Notes: generated by a model not told the origin, from the letters alone. Shown: positions 1 to 5,681, counted from the first letter of the stretch. The stretch: DNA of 5,782 nucleotides from an uncultured Collinsella sp. (GCA_937969105.1 CALBUZ010000099.1:1-5782), one strand, 5' to 3'. A program made the numbers and translations.

Positions 1-1
1 C

Positions 2-985
2 GAGGAAATGCCGCTTTCTGCCGAGCTTACCGCCAAAAAGCAGGCATTTGACGCCGAGGTCGCCAAAGTCTTTACCGGCGAGGACGCACGCAAGGTGCTC
101 ATCATCGGCCCGTGCTCTGCCGACCGCGAGGATTCGGTGCTTGAGTACATGAACCGACTGGCCAAGACCGCCGAAGAGGTCAAGGACAAGCTCATCATCA
201 TTCCGCGCGTCTACACCAACAAGCCGCGCACCAAGGGCACCGGCTACAAGGGCCTGCTGCACAACCCCAACCCCGAGGCTCCCGACGACCTGCTCGAGGG
301 CGTCAAGGCCATCCGCCATATGCACCTGCGCGTTATTGAGGAAACGGGCTTCTTCACCGCCGACGAGATGCTCTATCCGTCCAACTACCAGTACCTCGTT
401 GACCTGCTGAGCTATGTTGCCGTGGGTGCGCGTTCGGTCGAAAACCAGGAGCATCGCCTGGTGTCGAGCGGCATTTCGGTACCCGTCGGCATGAAGAATC
501 CCACTGCCGGTTCCACCACCGTTATGCTCAACTCCATTTACGCCGCGCAGGCGCACCAGAGCTTCATCTTCCGCAACTGGGAGGTCGAGTGCGACGGCAA
601 TCCGCTCGCGCACGCCGTTATGCGTGGCTACATCGGTCTCGACGGTCGCACCTACCCCAACTACCACTACGAGCACCTGGAGCGCCTGGCCGAACGCTAC
701 ACCGAGCACGCCGGCTATGCCAATCCGGCAGCGGTCATCGACTGCAACCACGACAATTCGGGCAAGCGTCCGCTGGAGCAGTATCGCATTTGCAAGGAGG
801 TACTCGACAGCTGCCGCCGCAACGAGTCCATCTCCAATCTGGTCAAGGGCTTTATGATCGAGTCCTACCTGGAGGACGGCAACCAGCCGGTCGATGGCGG
901 CGTCTTTGGCAAGTCCATCACCGACCCGTGCCTAGGCTGGGAAAAGACCGACTACCTCATCCACGAGATCGCGGAGCGGATTTAG
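2..985 (+). CDS. aroF: 3-deoxy-7-phosphoheptulonate (DAHP) synthase, class I, 5' end cut by window edge
   Basis: This cytoplasmic enzyme condenses phosphoenolpyruvate with erythrose 4-phosphate to DAHP, the first step of the shikimate pathway to Trp, Tyr and Phe. Numbering from the first visible Met (position 8), hallmarks of the AroF/AroG/AroH family are present in order: IGPCS (Cys36, metal ligand), RVYTNKPRT (Arg67, Lys72), GARSVENQEHR (Arg142), PVGMKN (Lys163), DCNHDNSGK (His248), IESYLEDGNQ (Glu285) and GKSITDPCLGW (Asp306). By alignment from memory these match Cys61, Arg92, Lys97, Arg165, Lys186, His268, Glu302 and Asp326 of E. coli AroG, so the active site looks intact. The ATG at position 8 is probably internal. 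The two preceding in-frame codons read Glu-Glu, giving EEMPLS, which resembles the conserved segment before the barrel, and the visible 325 residues fall about 25 short of the usual ~350. The feedback type (Tyr, Phe or Trp) cannot be told, so the symbol is a family label. The gene ends with TAG just before a hairpin. Confidence 0.93.
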   Translation, partial: EEMPLSAELTAKKQAFDAEVAKVFTGEDARKVLIIGPCSADREDSVLEYMNRLAKTAEEVKDKLIIIPRVYTNKPRTKGTGYKGLLHNPNPEAPDDLLEGVKAIRHMHLRVIEETGFFTADEMLYPSNYQYLVDLLSYVAVGARSVENQEHRLVSSGISVPVGMKNPTAGSTTVMLNSIYAAQAHQSFIFRNWEVECDGNPLAHAVMRGYIGLDGRTYPNYHYEHLERLAERYTEHAGYANPAAVIDCNHDNSGKRPLEQYRICKEVLDSCRRNESISNLVKGFMIESYLEDGNQPVDGGVFGKSITDPCLGWEKTDYLIHEIAERI

Positions 986-987
986 AG

Positions 988-1013
988 TTACGGCGTTTTA
1001 CCAAACGCCGTAA
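988..1013 (+). terminator. Hairpin at the 3' end of the DAHP synthase gene (no U-tract)
   Basis: A perfect 11-bp stem, TTACGGCGTTT pairing with AAACGCCGTAA, closes a 4-nt loop and begins two bases after the TAG stop. Its position argues for transcript termination or 3'-end protection. No T-run follows the stem (the next bases are ccggccg), so it is not a textbook intrinsic terminator, and the call rests on stem quality and position. Confidence 0.5.
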
Positions 1014-1027
1014 CCGGCCGACGCTGC

Positions 1028-1126
1028 AAGCCCGCCAGAGCGGCAATCTGCCTTTCAGCTTCGACGGCATGACCATAAGGTCAATGCCGCCTCGCTTCAA
1101 GGCACCTTGCTCGCTCTGGCGGGCTT
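1028..1126. repeat. ~99-nt structured palindrome with perfect 14-bp closing stem
   Basis: The arms AAGCCCGCCAGAGC (1028-1041) and GCTCTGGCGGGCTT (1113-1126) are exact reverse complements. The 71-nt interior keeps pairing: GCAA 1043-1046 with TTGC 1107-1110, TGCCTT 1049-1054 with AAGGCA 1099-1104, and an apical hairpin CGGCATGACC 1065-1074 with GGTC-A-ATGCCG 1079-1089 around an ATAA loop. The result is one long, nearly linear fold. It could be a dispersed palindromic repeat, a structured 3'-UTR or small RNA, or a backup terminator for the upstream gene (a loose T-rich stretch follows at 1135-1138). Function is unknown. Confidence 0.6.
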
Positions 1127-1202
1127 TCGCTGACTTTTGCTCTACCTGCGGTGTTGGCGGGATAGCTAATTTAGGATGGGGCTCTTTTAGCTACCCACAA
1201 AG

Positions 1203-1258
1203 TAGTCGTTGGGGACGTTCTTGTTTGACTATTCGTTTAATAACGTCCCCAACGACTA
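1203..1258. repeat. Perfect 17-bp inverted repeat, REP-like candidate
   Basis: The arms at 1203-1219 and 1242-1258 are exact reverse complements, with core GTCGTTGGGGACGTT on the left and AACGTCCCCAACGAC on the right. The 22-nt loop is AT-rich. GTAG sits at the left foot of the stem (1202-1205), as in E. coli REP elements handled by RAYT transposases. No T-run follows on either strand, so it is not a simple terminator. The GGGGACGTT-type arm recalls palindromes I associate with RAYT genes, but no such gene lies in the window and the copy number is not visible here. Confidence 0.6.
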
Positions 1259-1273
1259 TCTGGGCAAACGTCC

Positions 1274-1312
1274 AGACCGCCGTAAGGGAGTTGCCTTCCC
1301 TCGTGGCGGTCT
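1274..1312. other. Small GC-rich hairpin of unknown role
   Basis: AGACCGCC (1274-1281) pairs with GGCGGTCT (1305-1312), and inside it AGGGA (1285-1289) pairs with TCCCT (1297-1301). No T-tract follows on either strand. It could be a weak terminator or part of the surrounding palindrome cluster. Confidence 0.4.
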
Positions 1313-1326
1313 TCTAGCAGAAAAAC

Positions 1327-1447
1327 CAAGTGAGTAGGCTTTTTGCAGGAGGCCGAGCACGCCCTAAAACGCCACAGCTCTGACCTGCAGTTTTATAGAT
1401 CATTTGTCGCGATGTGCTCGGCAGGTTCAAAAAAGTCTACTCACTTG
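1327..1447. repeat. ~121-nt long imperfect inverted repeat
   Basis: The arms 1327-1360 and 1414-1447 pair over 34 positions: 27 Watson-Crick pairs, 2 G-T pairs and 5 mismatches. The outer block is CAAGTGAGTAG with CTACTCACTTG, then a T5/A5 block, and the inner block is GCCGAGCAC with GTGCTCGGC. The 53-nt loop itself contains TAAAAC (1365-1370) pairing with GTTTTA (1390-1395). No target-site duplication is evident at the ends. It resembles a small palindromic element (MITE- or REP-like) or a structured RNA, and encodes no protein. Confidence 0.6.
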
Positions 1448-1470
1448 TATCTGAGACGCGCCAGATTGGC

Positions 1471-1511
1471 AAAAACCGCCGCGAAAGGGCCCCTGGTCCC
1501 TTCGCGGCGGT
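1471..1511 (-). terminator. Rho-independent terminator of the ABC transporter operon
   Basis: Read on the minus strand, an 11-bp GC-rich stem (1511-1501 with 1485-1475), extended by three more G-C pairs past a one-base bulge, is followed at once by TTTTT (1475-1471; the first T closes the stem). It lies about 37 nt beyond the permease stop codon. Stem, short loop and T-run together make this the clearest terminator in the window. Confidence 0.85.
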
Positions 1512-1548
1512 CATACGTCTCTGATTTTGCGACGATTTTGCCCGCTTG

Positions 1549-3771
1549 TTACTCGCTGTAGCGCGCGGCGATGGCGGCTCGCACCATGCCGGTGCTCATG
1601 AGGTAGGTCACCAGGAAGTAGCCACCGTATGCTGCCAGGAAGATTGCACAGGTGAGGCCCACGGTGCCGCCAATGCTCATATTTCCGAAAATGCTCACCA
1701 GCTCGATGATCACCTTAAGTGCCACAAAGGAGTGCGCCAGGCCCACTGCCAGCGGGAACAGGAAGAATACCGCTTGCTGCGCCATCACCGAATGGCGAAT
1801 CTGGCGGTCGTCGCAGCCGATCTGTGCCAGTACACGATAACTGCGGCTGCCGTCGGCCACATTGGAGAGCTGCTGAATCGACAGAATCGCCGCGCATGCA
1901 ACGACCAATACAAAGCCGATGTAGATGGCTAGGTAGCTAATAAGACCGTTCATTTGCGCTGCTTGCGTGTACATCTCGGAGCGTGTGATGAAGGTTCCCC
2001 ACGACCCCGGCTCCTTGCCGTCAACGAGCAGATTGTCGAGCACAGTGTATTTAATGCTCTCGTCTGCCTCGGTCGTATCCATCCCCTGTTTGTAGTTAAC
2101 GAGCAGGCTACTGGAATACGGCTGCAGATTAAGTTGGGACAACAGCTCGTCGGCAACGACGACGGTACCCCCATTACTGCCCATCGCCGAGTTGGCGATG
2201 GCCGCCGTATCTTCGTCCGACTTATCGGTTGCGGGCTTGAGCTCATGCCCGCCCAAGGTAAGGGCATGGCCGCCAGCCATATACTTGGTGTACAGGTCGA
2301 CCAGCTCGCCGCCCATATCACACGTGAGCAGATACTGGTCGTGACCGATGTGCACCGGCTCCTCGCCCATCATCTGGCGCAGTTTGTTGTACTGGCTCGC
2401 CGGCGTCACAAACAGGCCCATCGTATCGGCATTGCTACCCCCGAATGCCTTGGGAAGCTTTTCGCCCATGGTCTTGCACATTTCACTTGGAGTCACCGAA
2501 GGATCCGAGCCGCCAAGCGGGTAACTCAGATACGAATCGATCTGCACGTGCTCACCGGCAACATCGGCGATATTGACCTTCTTGCCGGTCTCGTCGTTGT
2601 TGTCCGCCGACTTGCCCTTACGATCGCCGTGCCATGGATCGCCGTGCCATGCGGAGTACAAATCGACCGTACTATCGGCCAGCACCATTCGATCGGCCTC
2701 AGACGGATTGAAATACTCTTTGTAGAAGTCGAGCGTATCGGGCGTGTAATAGACATACGTCTGCGACATGTCGGCCGGATTATAGCGCTCCAGGTTTTCG
2801 TTCATCACGTTGGCAATCGACATACCGCACGTCACCGAGGTGATGGCCAAAAACAGGAGCATCGCGATGACGCCCATCGAAAAGCACACCGTGTTGACCT
2901 TGGCCGCAAGCTGGCGCACGGTAAACATGTTGAGGCCGCGCCAATACACGCCGCGCAGGCTCTGCAGCAGCTTGATAAGCATGCCCGAGAGTCCCCAGAA
3001 CAGGGCAAAGGTGCCCACGGTAACCATAGCGGTCGTAATACCAAACTGGTTCATGGCCTCTTGCAGCTTGCTGTCCGTCGCGGTTAGCGGGAACCCATCA
3101 CGTAGCAGACGGTAATAGGCCACGCCCACAAGCACCACGCCCACGGCAAAGATGGCAATCGCGATCCAGGGGTTGCGCGTCTTGATGCTCTCGTTGCGAC
3201 GCTCGGCACCCATAAGCTCGATGAGTTTGGTACGACGCACGGCGCGAAGGTTCAGCAGTAGCGTGAGCACAAACATTACGAGCATGCAGGCAAGGGTCAG
3301 ATTGAACGCATGCACCGAGAAAAAGAAGTGGAAATTGGCGATCTGTGTCTTAAAGAGCGAGGCCGTAAAGAACGTCATGAGCTGGGAGAGTCCCACACCC
3401 AGCACAATGCCGGCGACAAAGGCGCCGACCGAGACAATCACCGTCTCGAGCGCCATGATCGTGGCGACGCGCCCGCGCCCCATGCCGAGCACCTGGTACA
3501 GGCCAAACTCCTTCTTGCGGCGTTTCATGATGAAGTTATTGGCATACACCATCAAAAAGGCCATGACACCGGCCAAAAAGTACGTCAGGTCGCCGAGCAT
3601 GCTGCCCATTACCTGCGCTAAGCCCTTTTCATCGATGCCGGCGATGTCGACCTGCATCGAGATGGTGTTAAAGGCATAGAAGACCGTGACGCCCAGGGTG
3701 AGCGTCAAAAGGTAGACGAGGTAGTCGCGGCCGGCGCGGCGGACGTTGCCCCAAGCGAGTTTACAGAGCAT
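1549..3771 (-). CDS. FtsX-like ABC transporter permease, BceB-type
   Basis: Membrane subunit of a BceAB-type ABC transporter; characterised members mostly sense or remove cell-wall-active peptides, but the substrate here is unknown. The 740-residue protein fits the 10-TM BceB plan. TM1 lies at ~17-37. TM2-4 (~57-176) form an FtsX unit, with the cytoplasmic motif KRRKKEFGLYQVLGM after TM2. TM5-7 lie at ~200-318, a large extracellular domain at ~319-606, and TM8-10 at ~607-726. The extracellular part is hydrophilic, with an acidic/lysine-rich stretch and a WHGDPWHGD repeat, and is larger than the ~200 residues I recall for BceB. I chose the ATG at 3771 because GAGGG lies 5 nt upstream and [12 protein letters not shown] fits the family N-terminus. 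A GTG at 3783 would add four residues but has a poor ribosome site. The start overlaps the ATPase stop by 11 nt, indicating coupled translation. Confidence 0.9.
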   Translation of the reverse strand: MLCKLAWGNVRRAGRDYLVYLLTLTLGVTVFYAFNTISMQVDIAGIDEKGLAQVMGSMLGDLTYFLAGVMAFLMVYANNFIMKRRKKEFGLYQVLGMGRGRVATIMALETVIVSVGAFVAGIVLGVGLSQLMTFFTASLFKTQIANFHFFFSVHAFNLTLACMLVMFVLTLLLNLRAVRRTKLIELMGAERRNESIKTRNPWIAIAIFAVGVVLVGVAYYRLLRDGFPLTATDSKLQEAMNQFGITTAMVTVGTFALFWGLSGMLIKLLQSLRGVYWRGLNMFTVRQLAAKVNTVCFSMGVIAMLLFLAITSVTCGMSIANVMNENLERYNPADMSQTYVYYTPDTLDFYKEYFNPSEADRMVLADSTVDLYSAWHGDPWHGDRKGKSADNNDETGKKVNIADVAGEHVQIDSYLSYPLGGSDPSVTPSEMCKTMGEKLPKAFGGSNADTMGLFVTPASQYNKLRQMMGEEPVHIGHDQYLLTCDMGGELVDLYTKYMAGGHALTLGGHELKPATDKSDEDTAAIANSAMGSNGGTVVVADELLSQLNLQPYSSSLLVNYKQGMDTTEADESIKYTVLDNLLVDGKEPGSWGTFITRSEMYTQAAQMNGLISYLAIYIGFVLVVACAAILSIQQLSNVADGSRSYRVLAQIGCDDRQIRHSVMAQQAVFFLFPLAVGLAHSFVALKVIIELVSIFGNMSIGGTVGLTCAIFLAAYGGYFLVTYLMSTGMVRAAIAARYSE
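2622..2651. repeat. Exact tandem duplication of 15 nt inside the permease gene
   Basis: GATCGCCGTGCCATG occurs twice in direct succession (2622-2636 and 2637-2651). The unit is five codons, so the frame is kept and the protein reads WHGDPWHGDR (about residues 375-384) in the extracellular domain. Slippage during replication is the simplest origin. It may vary between strains. Confidence 0.85.
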
Positions 3772-4546
3772 CGGAGCCCTCACCGCCTATCATGGCAACG
3801 ACCTCCATAATGCGGTCGAAGAACTCTCGGCGGTCGGTGTCGCCGCGGCGCAGCTCGGTGAAGATCTTGCCGTCGCGAATAAACAGCACACGGCTCGTGT
3901 AACTGGCGGCAAAGCTGTCGTGCGTGACCATGAGCACGGTGGCACGTAGGCGGCGGTTAAGGGCCTCTAGGCTCTCGAGCAGCAGGCGAGCGCTCTTGGA
4001 ATCGAGGGCGCCGGTGGGCTCGTCGGCCATAATCATGGTGGGGTCGGTGACGAGCGCGCGAGCCGCGGCGACGCGCTGCTGCTGGCCGCCGGACATTTGG
4101 TAGGGATACTTGTCGAGCACCTGACTGATGGAAAGGCGCGCTGCCACATCCTGCACGCGGGTCGAGATCTCTGCCGAGTTTGTGCGGGCGATGGTGAGCG
4201 GCAGGGCGATGTTCTCGCGTGCCGTGAGCGTATCGAGCAGGTTGGAGTCCTGGAAGATAAAGCCGAGCTCCTCGCGGCGGAACTGCGAAAGCTTAGCCTG
4301 CTTCATGCGTGTTACGTCCTGCCCGTTGATGCGGATCGTGCCGCTCGTGGCGCTATCGATGGTCGACACGCAGTTGAGCAACGTCGACTTGCCCGAGCCC
4401 GAAGCGCCCATGATGCCCACGAACTCACCGCGGTTGACGGTAAAGCTGACGTCGTTGAGCGCACGGGTCACGTTGCCCAGCGCTCCATATACCTTTTCGA
4501 GATGCGCGACCTCCAGTACCGGGGTCGCCATGTGCGTGGTTTGCAT
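3761..4546 (-). CDS. ABC transporter ATP-binding protein, BceA-type
   Basis: Cytoplasmic ATPase that powers the FtsX-like permease encoded immediately downstream. All motifs of a working nucleotide-binding domain are present in the 261 residues: Walker [10 protein letters not shown] (47-55), Q-loop Gln99 in FIFQDSN, signature MSGGQQQR (151-158), Walker B MIMADEP with Asp175 and Glu176, D-loop ALDSKS, and H-loop His209 in VTHD. The wording around them ([40 protein letters not shown]) is characteristic of the antimicrobial-peptide subgroup (BceA/YxdL/VraD-like) rather than LolD or MacB. The ATG at 4546 is preceded by AGAAAGGA at 6-nt spacing, which decides the start; Met6 has no such site. It is the first gene of a two-gene operon. 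The leader carries a dyad overlapping the ribosome site. No neighbouring response regulator or sensor kinase gene is seen. Confidence 0.95.
   Translation of the reverse strand: MQTTHMATPVLEVAHLEKVYGALGNVTRALNDVSFTVNRGEFVGIMGASGSGKSTLLNCVSTIDSATSGTIRINGQDVTRMKQAKLSQFRREELGFIFQDSNLLDTLTARENIALPLTIARTNSAEISTRVQDVAARLSISQVLDKYPYQMSGGQQQRVAAARALVTDPTMIMADEPTGALDSKSARLLLESLEALNRRLRATVLMVTHDSFAASYTSRVLFIRDGKIFTELRRGDTDRREFFDRIMEVVAMIGGEGSDAL
3777..3781 (-). promoter_or_regulatory. Ribosome binding site deciding the permease start
   Basis: On the minus strand GAGGG lies 5 nt before the ATG at 3771, inside the end of the ATPase gene. It supports this ATG over the in-frame GTG at 3783, whose upstream bases show only weak complementarity to 16S rRNA. 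Confidence 0.6.
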
Positions 4547-4556
4547 ACCGAGTCCT

Positions 4557-4594
4557 TTCTTGCGATTAGTCTACGGCATCTATAGTCGCAAGAA
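4557..4594 (-). promoter_or_regulatory. Inverted repeat in the leader of the ABC operon, touching its ribosome site
   Basis: TTCTTGCGA (4557-4565) and TCGCAAGAA (4586-4594) are exact reverse complements. Counting the next three positions (one of them G-T), the stem is 12 bp with a 14-nt loop. On the minus-strand transcript the 3' arm ends in GAA, which is part of the AGAAAGGA ribosome site of the ATPase gene. It may be a regulator-binding dyad or an RNA hairpin limiting translation. A TATAGA -10-like hexamer lies inside (4584-4579 on the minus strand), but I find no good -35 for it. Confidence 0.5.
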
Positions 4595-4629
4595 GACGAG
4601 TCGGCTACCATCGATATGGCTTACGCTTG

Positions 4630-4647
4630 CCTTACCGTTGTGTAAGG
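4630..4647. promoter_or_regulatory. CCTTAC-N6-GTAAGG dyad in the divergent intergenic region
   Basis: An exact 6+6-bp dyad lies between the two divergent genes. Longer-range complementarity surrounds it: GGCTACC at 4603-4609 with GGTAGCC at 4652-4658. Its size fits an operator for a dimeric regulator, and the form recalls MerR-family sites, but I cannot place convincing -35 and -10 boxes around it for either gene. Confidence 0.35.
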
Positions 4648-4680
4648 TACGGGTAGCCACCCTGTTATGTTTTGATGTTG

Positions 4681-4688
4681 AGGGAGGA
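4681..4688 (+). promoter_or_regulatory. Strong ribosome binding site for a TTG start
   Basis: AGGGAGGA lies 6 nt before the TTG at 4695. It is the only strong site in the area, and no in-frame ATG or GTG lies close by, so it fixes the start of the Nudix-Vsr gene at this unusual start codon. Confidence 0.8.
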
Positions 4689-4694
4689 CTCCTG

Positions 4695-5681
4695 TTGAAG
4701 ACTGTTCATGTTGCCGCTGGGATCATTCGCAAGGAAGGATCCGATGAGCTGCTTGCCGTGCAGCGCGGCTATGGCGACATGCAGGGACTTTGGGAGTTCC
4801 CCGGTGGCAAGCTCATGCGCGGCGAGACGCCCGAGGACGCTGTACGCCGCGAGCTCATGGAAGAGCTACGGGTCAAAGTCACCAACCTGCGCGATTTTTA
4901 CACCGTTGAGTACGACTACCCCGATTTCCATCTCTCCATGGAGTGCTACTACTGCTCGCTCGCCGATGAATCCGATGAGCCGCAGAAGCACGACCGCCAA
5001 CTCGATATCCGCTGGATTCCGCGCACCTCGCTTGCCACGGTGGAATGGATGCCCGCCGACAAGGGGCTCATTGATGCCCTGATTGAGCTGAAGGAAGACC
5101 GGCTTGAGGCCAACGCCGCCAACCGCACCGAGTCCACCACAGCCGACGAGCCCGTTACCAAACCCAAGCGCAAAGCCAAGCGCCGCAGCAAAAAGCGTCC
5201 CAAGCCCGGTCTGCTCGACGGCATCGATACCTCGGACCTCTCCGCTGACGAGCGCGAACTGGTACGCCGTCGCGCCGCTATAATAAAGTCCATGAAGGGC
5301 AACAAGCGTGCGAACACCAAGCCCGAGCTGCTCGTTCGCCAGCGCCTGCGCGCCGCGGGCCTTACGGGCTATCGCTTGGAATGGAAGGTTCCCGGCAAAC
5401 CCGACATCGCCTTTCCCGGGCGCAAGATCGCCATCTTCGTCAACGGCTGTTTTTGGCACCGCTGTCCCAAATGCAACCCTAGCAAGCCCAAGCGCAACGT
5501 TGAGTTTTGGGAGGCAAAGTTTCGCCGCAACGTCGAGCGCGACCGCGCTGCCGTGGCAGCACTCACTCAAATGGGCTGGACGCCCATAACCATCTGGGAA
5601 TGCGAGCTCAAAAAAGACCGCATCGACGCCACGATGAAAAAGGTCATCGAGCAGGTGCGCGCCGCAGAGCCGCAGCGCTAG
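4695..5681 (+). CDS. Nudix hydrolase (MutT/NudG-like) fused to Vsr-like mismatch endonuclease
   Basis: The 328-residue protein has two enzymatic domains. Residues 1-~133 form a MutT/NudG-like Nudix domain with WEFPGGK and a Nudix box at 38-60 (Gly38, Glu44, Arg52-Glu53, Glu56-Glu57); the box's usual late Gly is Arg59. Such enzymes hydrolyse damaged or modified (d)NTPs. A linker (~134-185) is strongly basic at 156-171. Residues ~186-328 match Vsr, which nicks DNA at T:G mismatches. By recalled alignment to E. coli Vsr, Glu211, Asp237 (catalytic Asp51), Phe253/Trp254/Trp272 (intercalating Phe67/Trp68/Trp86), His255 (His69), NVERDR (279-284) and WEC (301-303) are kept. Thr63 and His64 are replaced by Val249 and Asn250. 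Cys252, Cys257, Cys260 and Cys303 could bind zinc. The frame is open throughout, with no sign of a frameshift at the junction. The start is TTG with a strong ribosome site. No Dcm-type methylase lies nearby. Confidence 0.9.
   Translation: MKTVHVAAGIIRKEGSDELLAVQRGYGDMQGLWEFPGGKLMRGETPEDAVRRELMEELRVKVTNLRDFYTVEYDYPDFHLSMECYYCSLADESDEPQKHDRQLDIRWIPRTSLATVEWMPADKGLIDALIELKEDRLEANAANRTESTTADEPVTKPKRKAKRRSKKRPKPGLLDGIDTSDLSADERELVRRRAAIIKSMKGNKRANTKPELLVRQRLRAAGLTGYRLEWKVPGKPDIAFPGRKIAIFVNGCFWHRCPKCNPSKPKRNVEFWEAKFRRNVERDRAAVAALTQMGWTPITIWECELKKDRIDATMKKVIEQVRAAEPQR

Larger units (their letters stand above)
986..1548. other. Gene-free convergent intergenic region packed with inverted repeats
   Basis: These 563 bases lie between two convergent units, the DAHP synthase gene (+) and the ABC transporter operon (-). 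I see no credible coding sequence: the short open frames run straight through the arms of palindromes and have no good ribosome binding site. Six separate inverted repeats can be read (988-1013, 1028-1126, 1203-1258, 1274-1312, 1327-1447, 1475-1511). Only the first and last are explained by their position at gene ends. The middle ones look like inserted palindromic repeat elements or structured RNA; I cannot tell which from one copy. Confidence 0.75.

Noticed and set aside
1274..1312. Intrinsic terminator on either strand
   Set aside because: The stem is reasonable but no T-run follows it in either direction, so only a hairpin of unknown role is reported.
589..1317. 242-codon open frame overlapping the end of the DAHP synthase gene and running into the spacer
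   Set aside because: It is an Arg-rich out-of-frame shadow that crosses several palindromes and has no domain.
1203..1447. Insertion sequence or CRISPR array in the palindrome cluster
   Set aside because: No transposase fragment, no target-site duplications and no regularly spaced direct repeats were found.
1343..1561. 72-codon frame in the intergenic region
   Set aside because: It reads through both arms of the 1327-1447 palindrome and the terminator and into the end of the permease gene, so it is very unlikely to be a gene.
1954..3087. Long plus-strand open frame (377 codons) opposite the permease gene
   Set aside because: It lies wholly antisense to a well-supported gene, its product is His/Arg-rich with no recognisable domain, and such shadows are common in GC-rich DNA.
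4128..4694. Upstream extension of the Nudix-Vsr reading frame
   Set aside because: The frame is open by chance opposite the ATPase gene. Its sequence has no Nudix relation, and the strong ribosome site at 4681-4688 marks the TTG at 4695 as the start.
5279..5294. TATAAT followed by an in-frame ATG (5292) as a separate promoter and start for the Vsr domain
   Set aside because: There is no ribosome binding site, no convincing -35 element, and the ATG would cut off the N-terminal edge of the Vsr-like domain. The match looks accidental.
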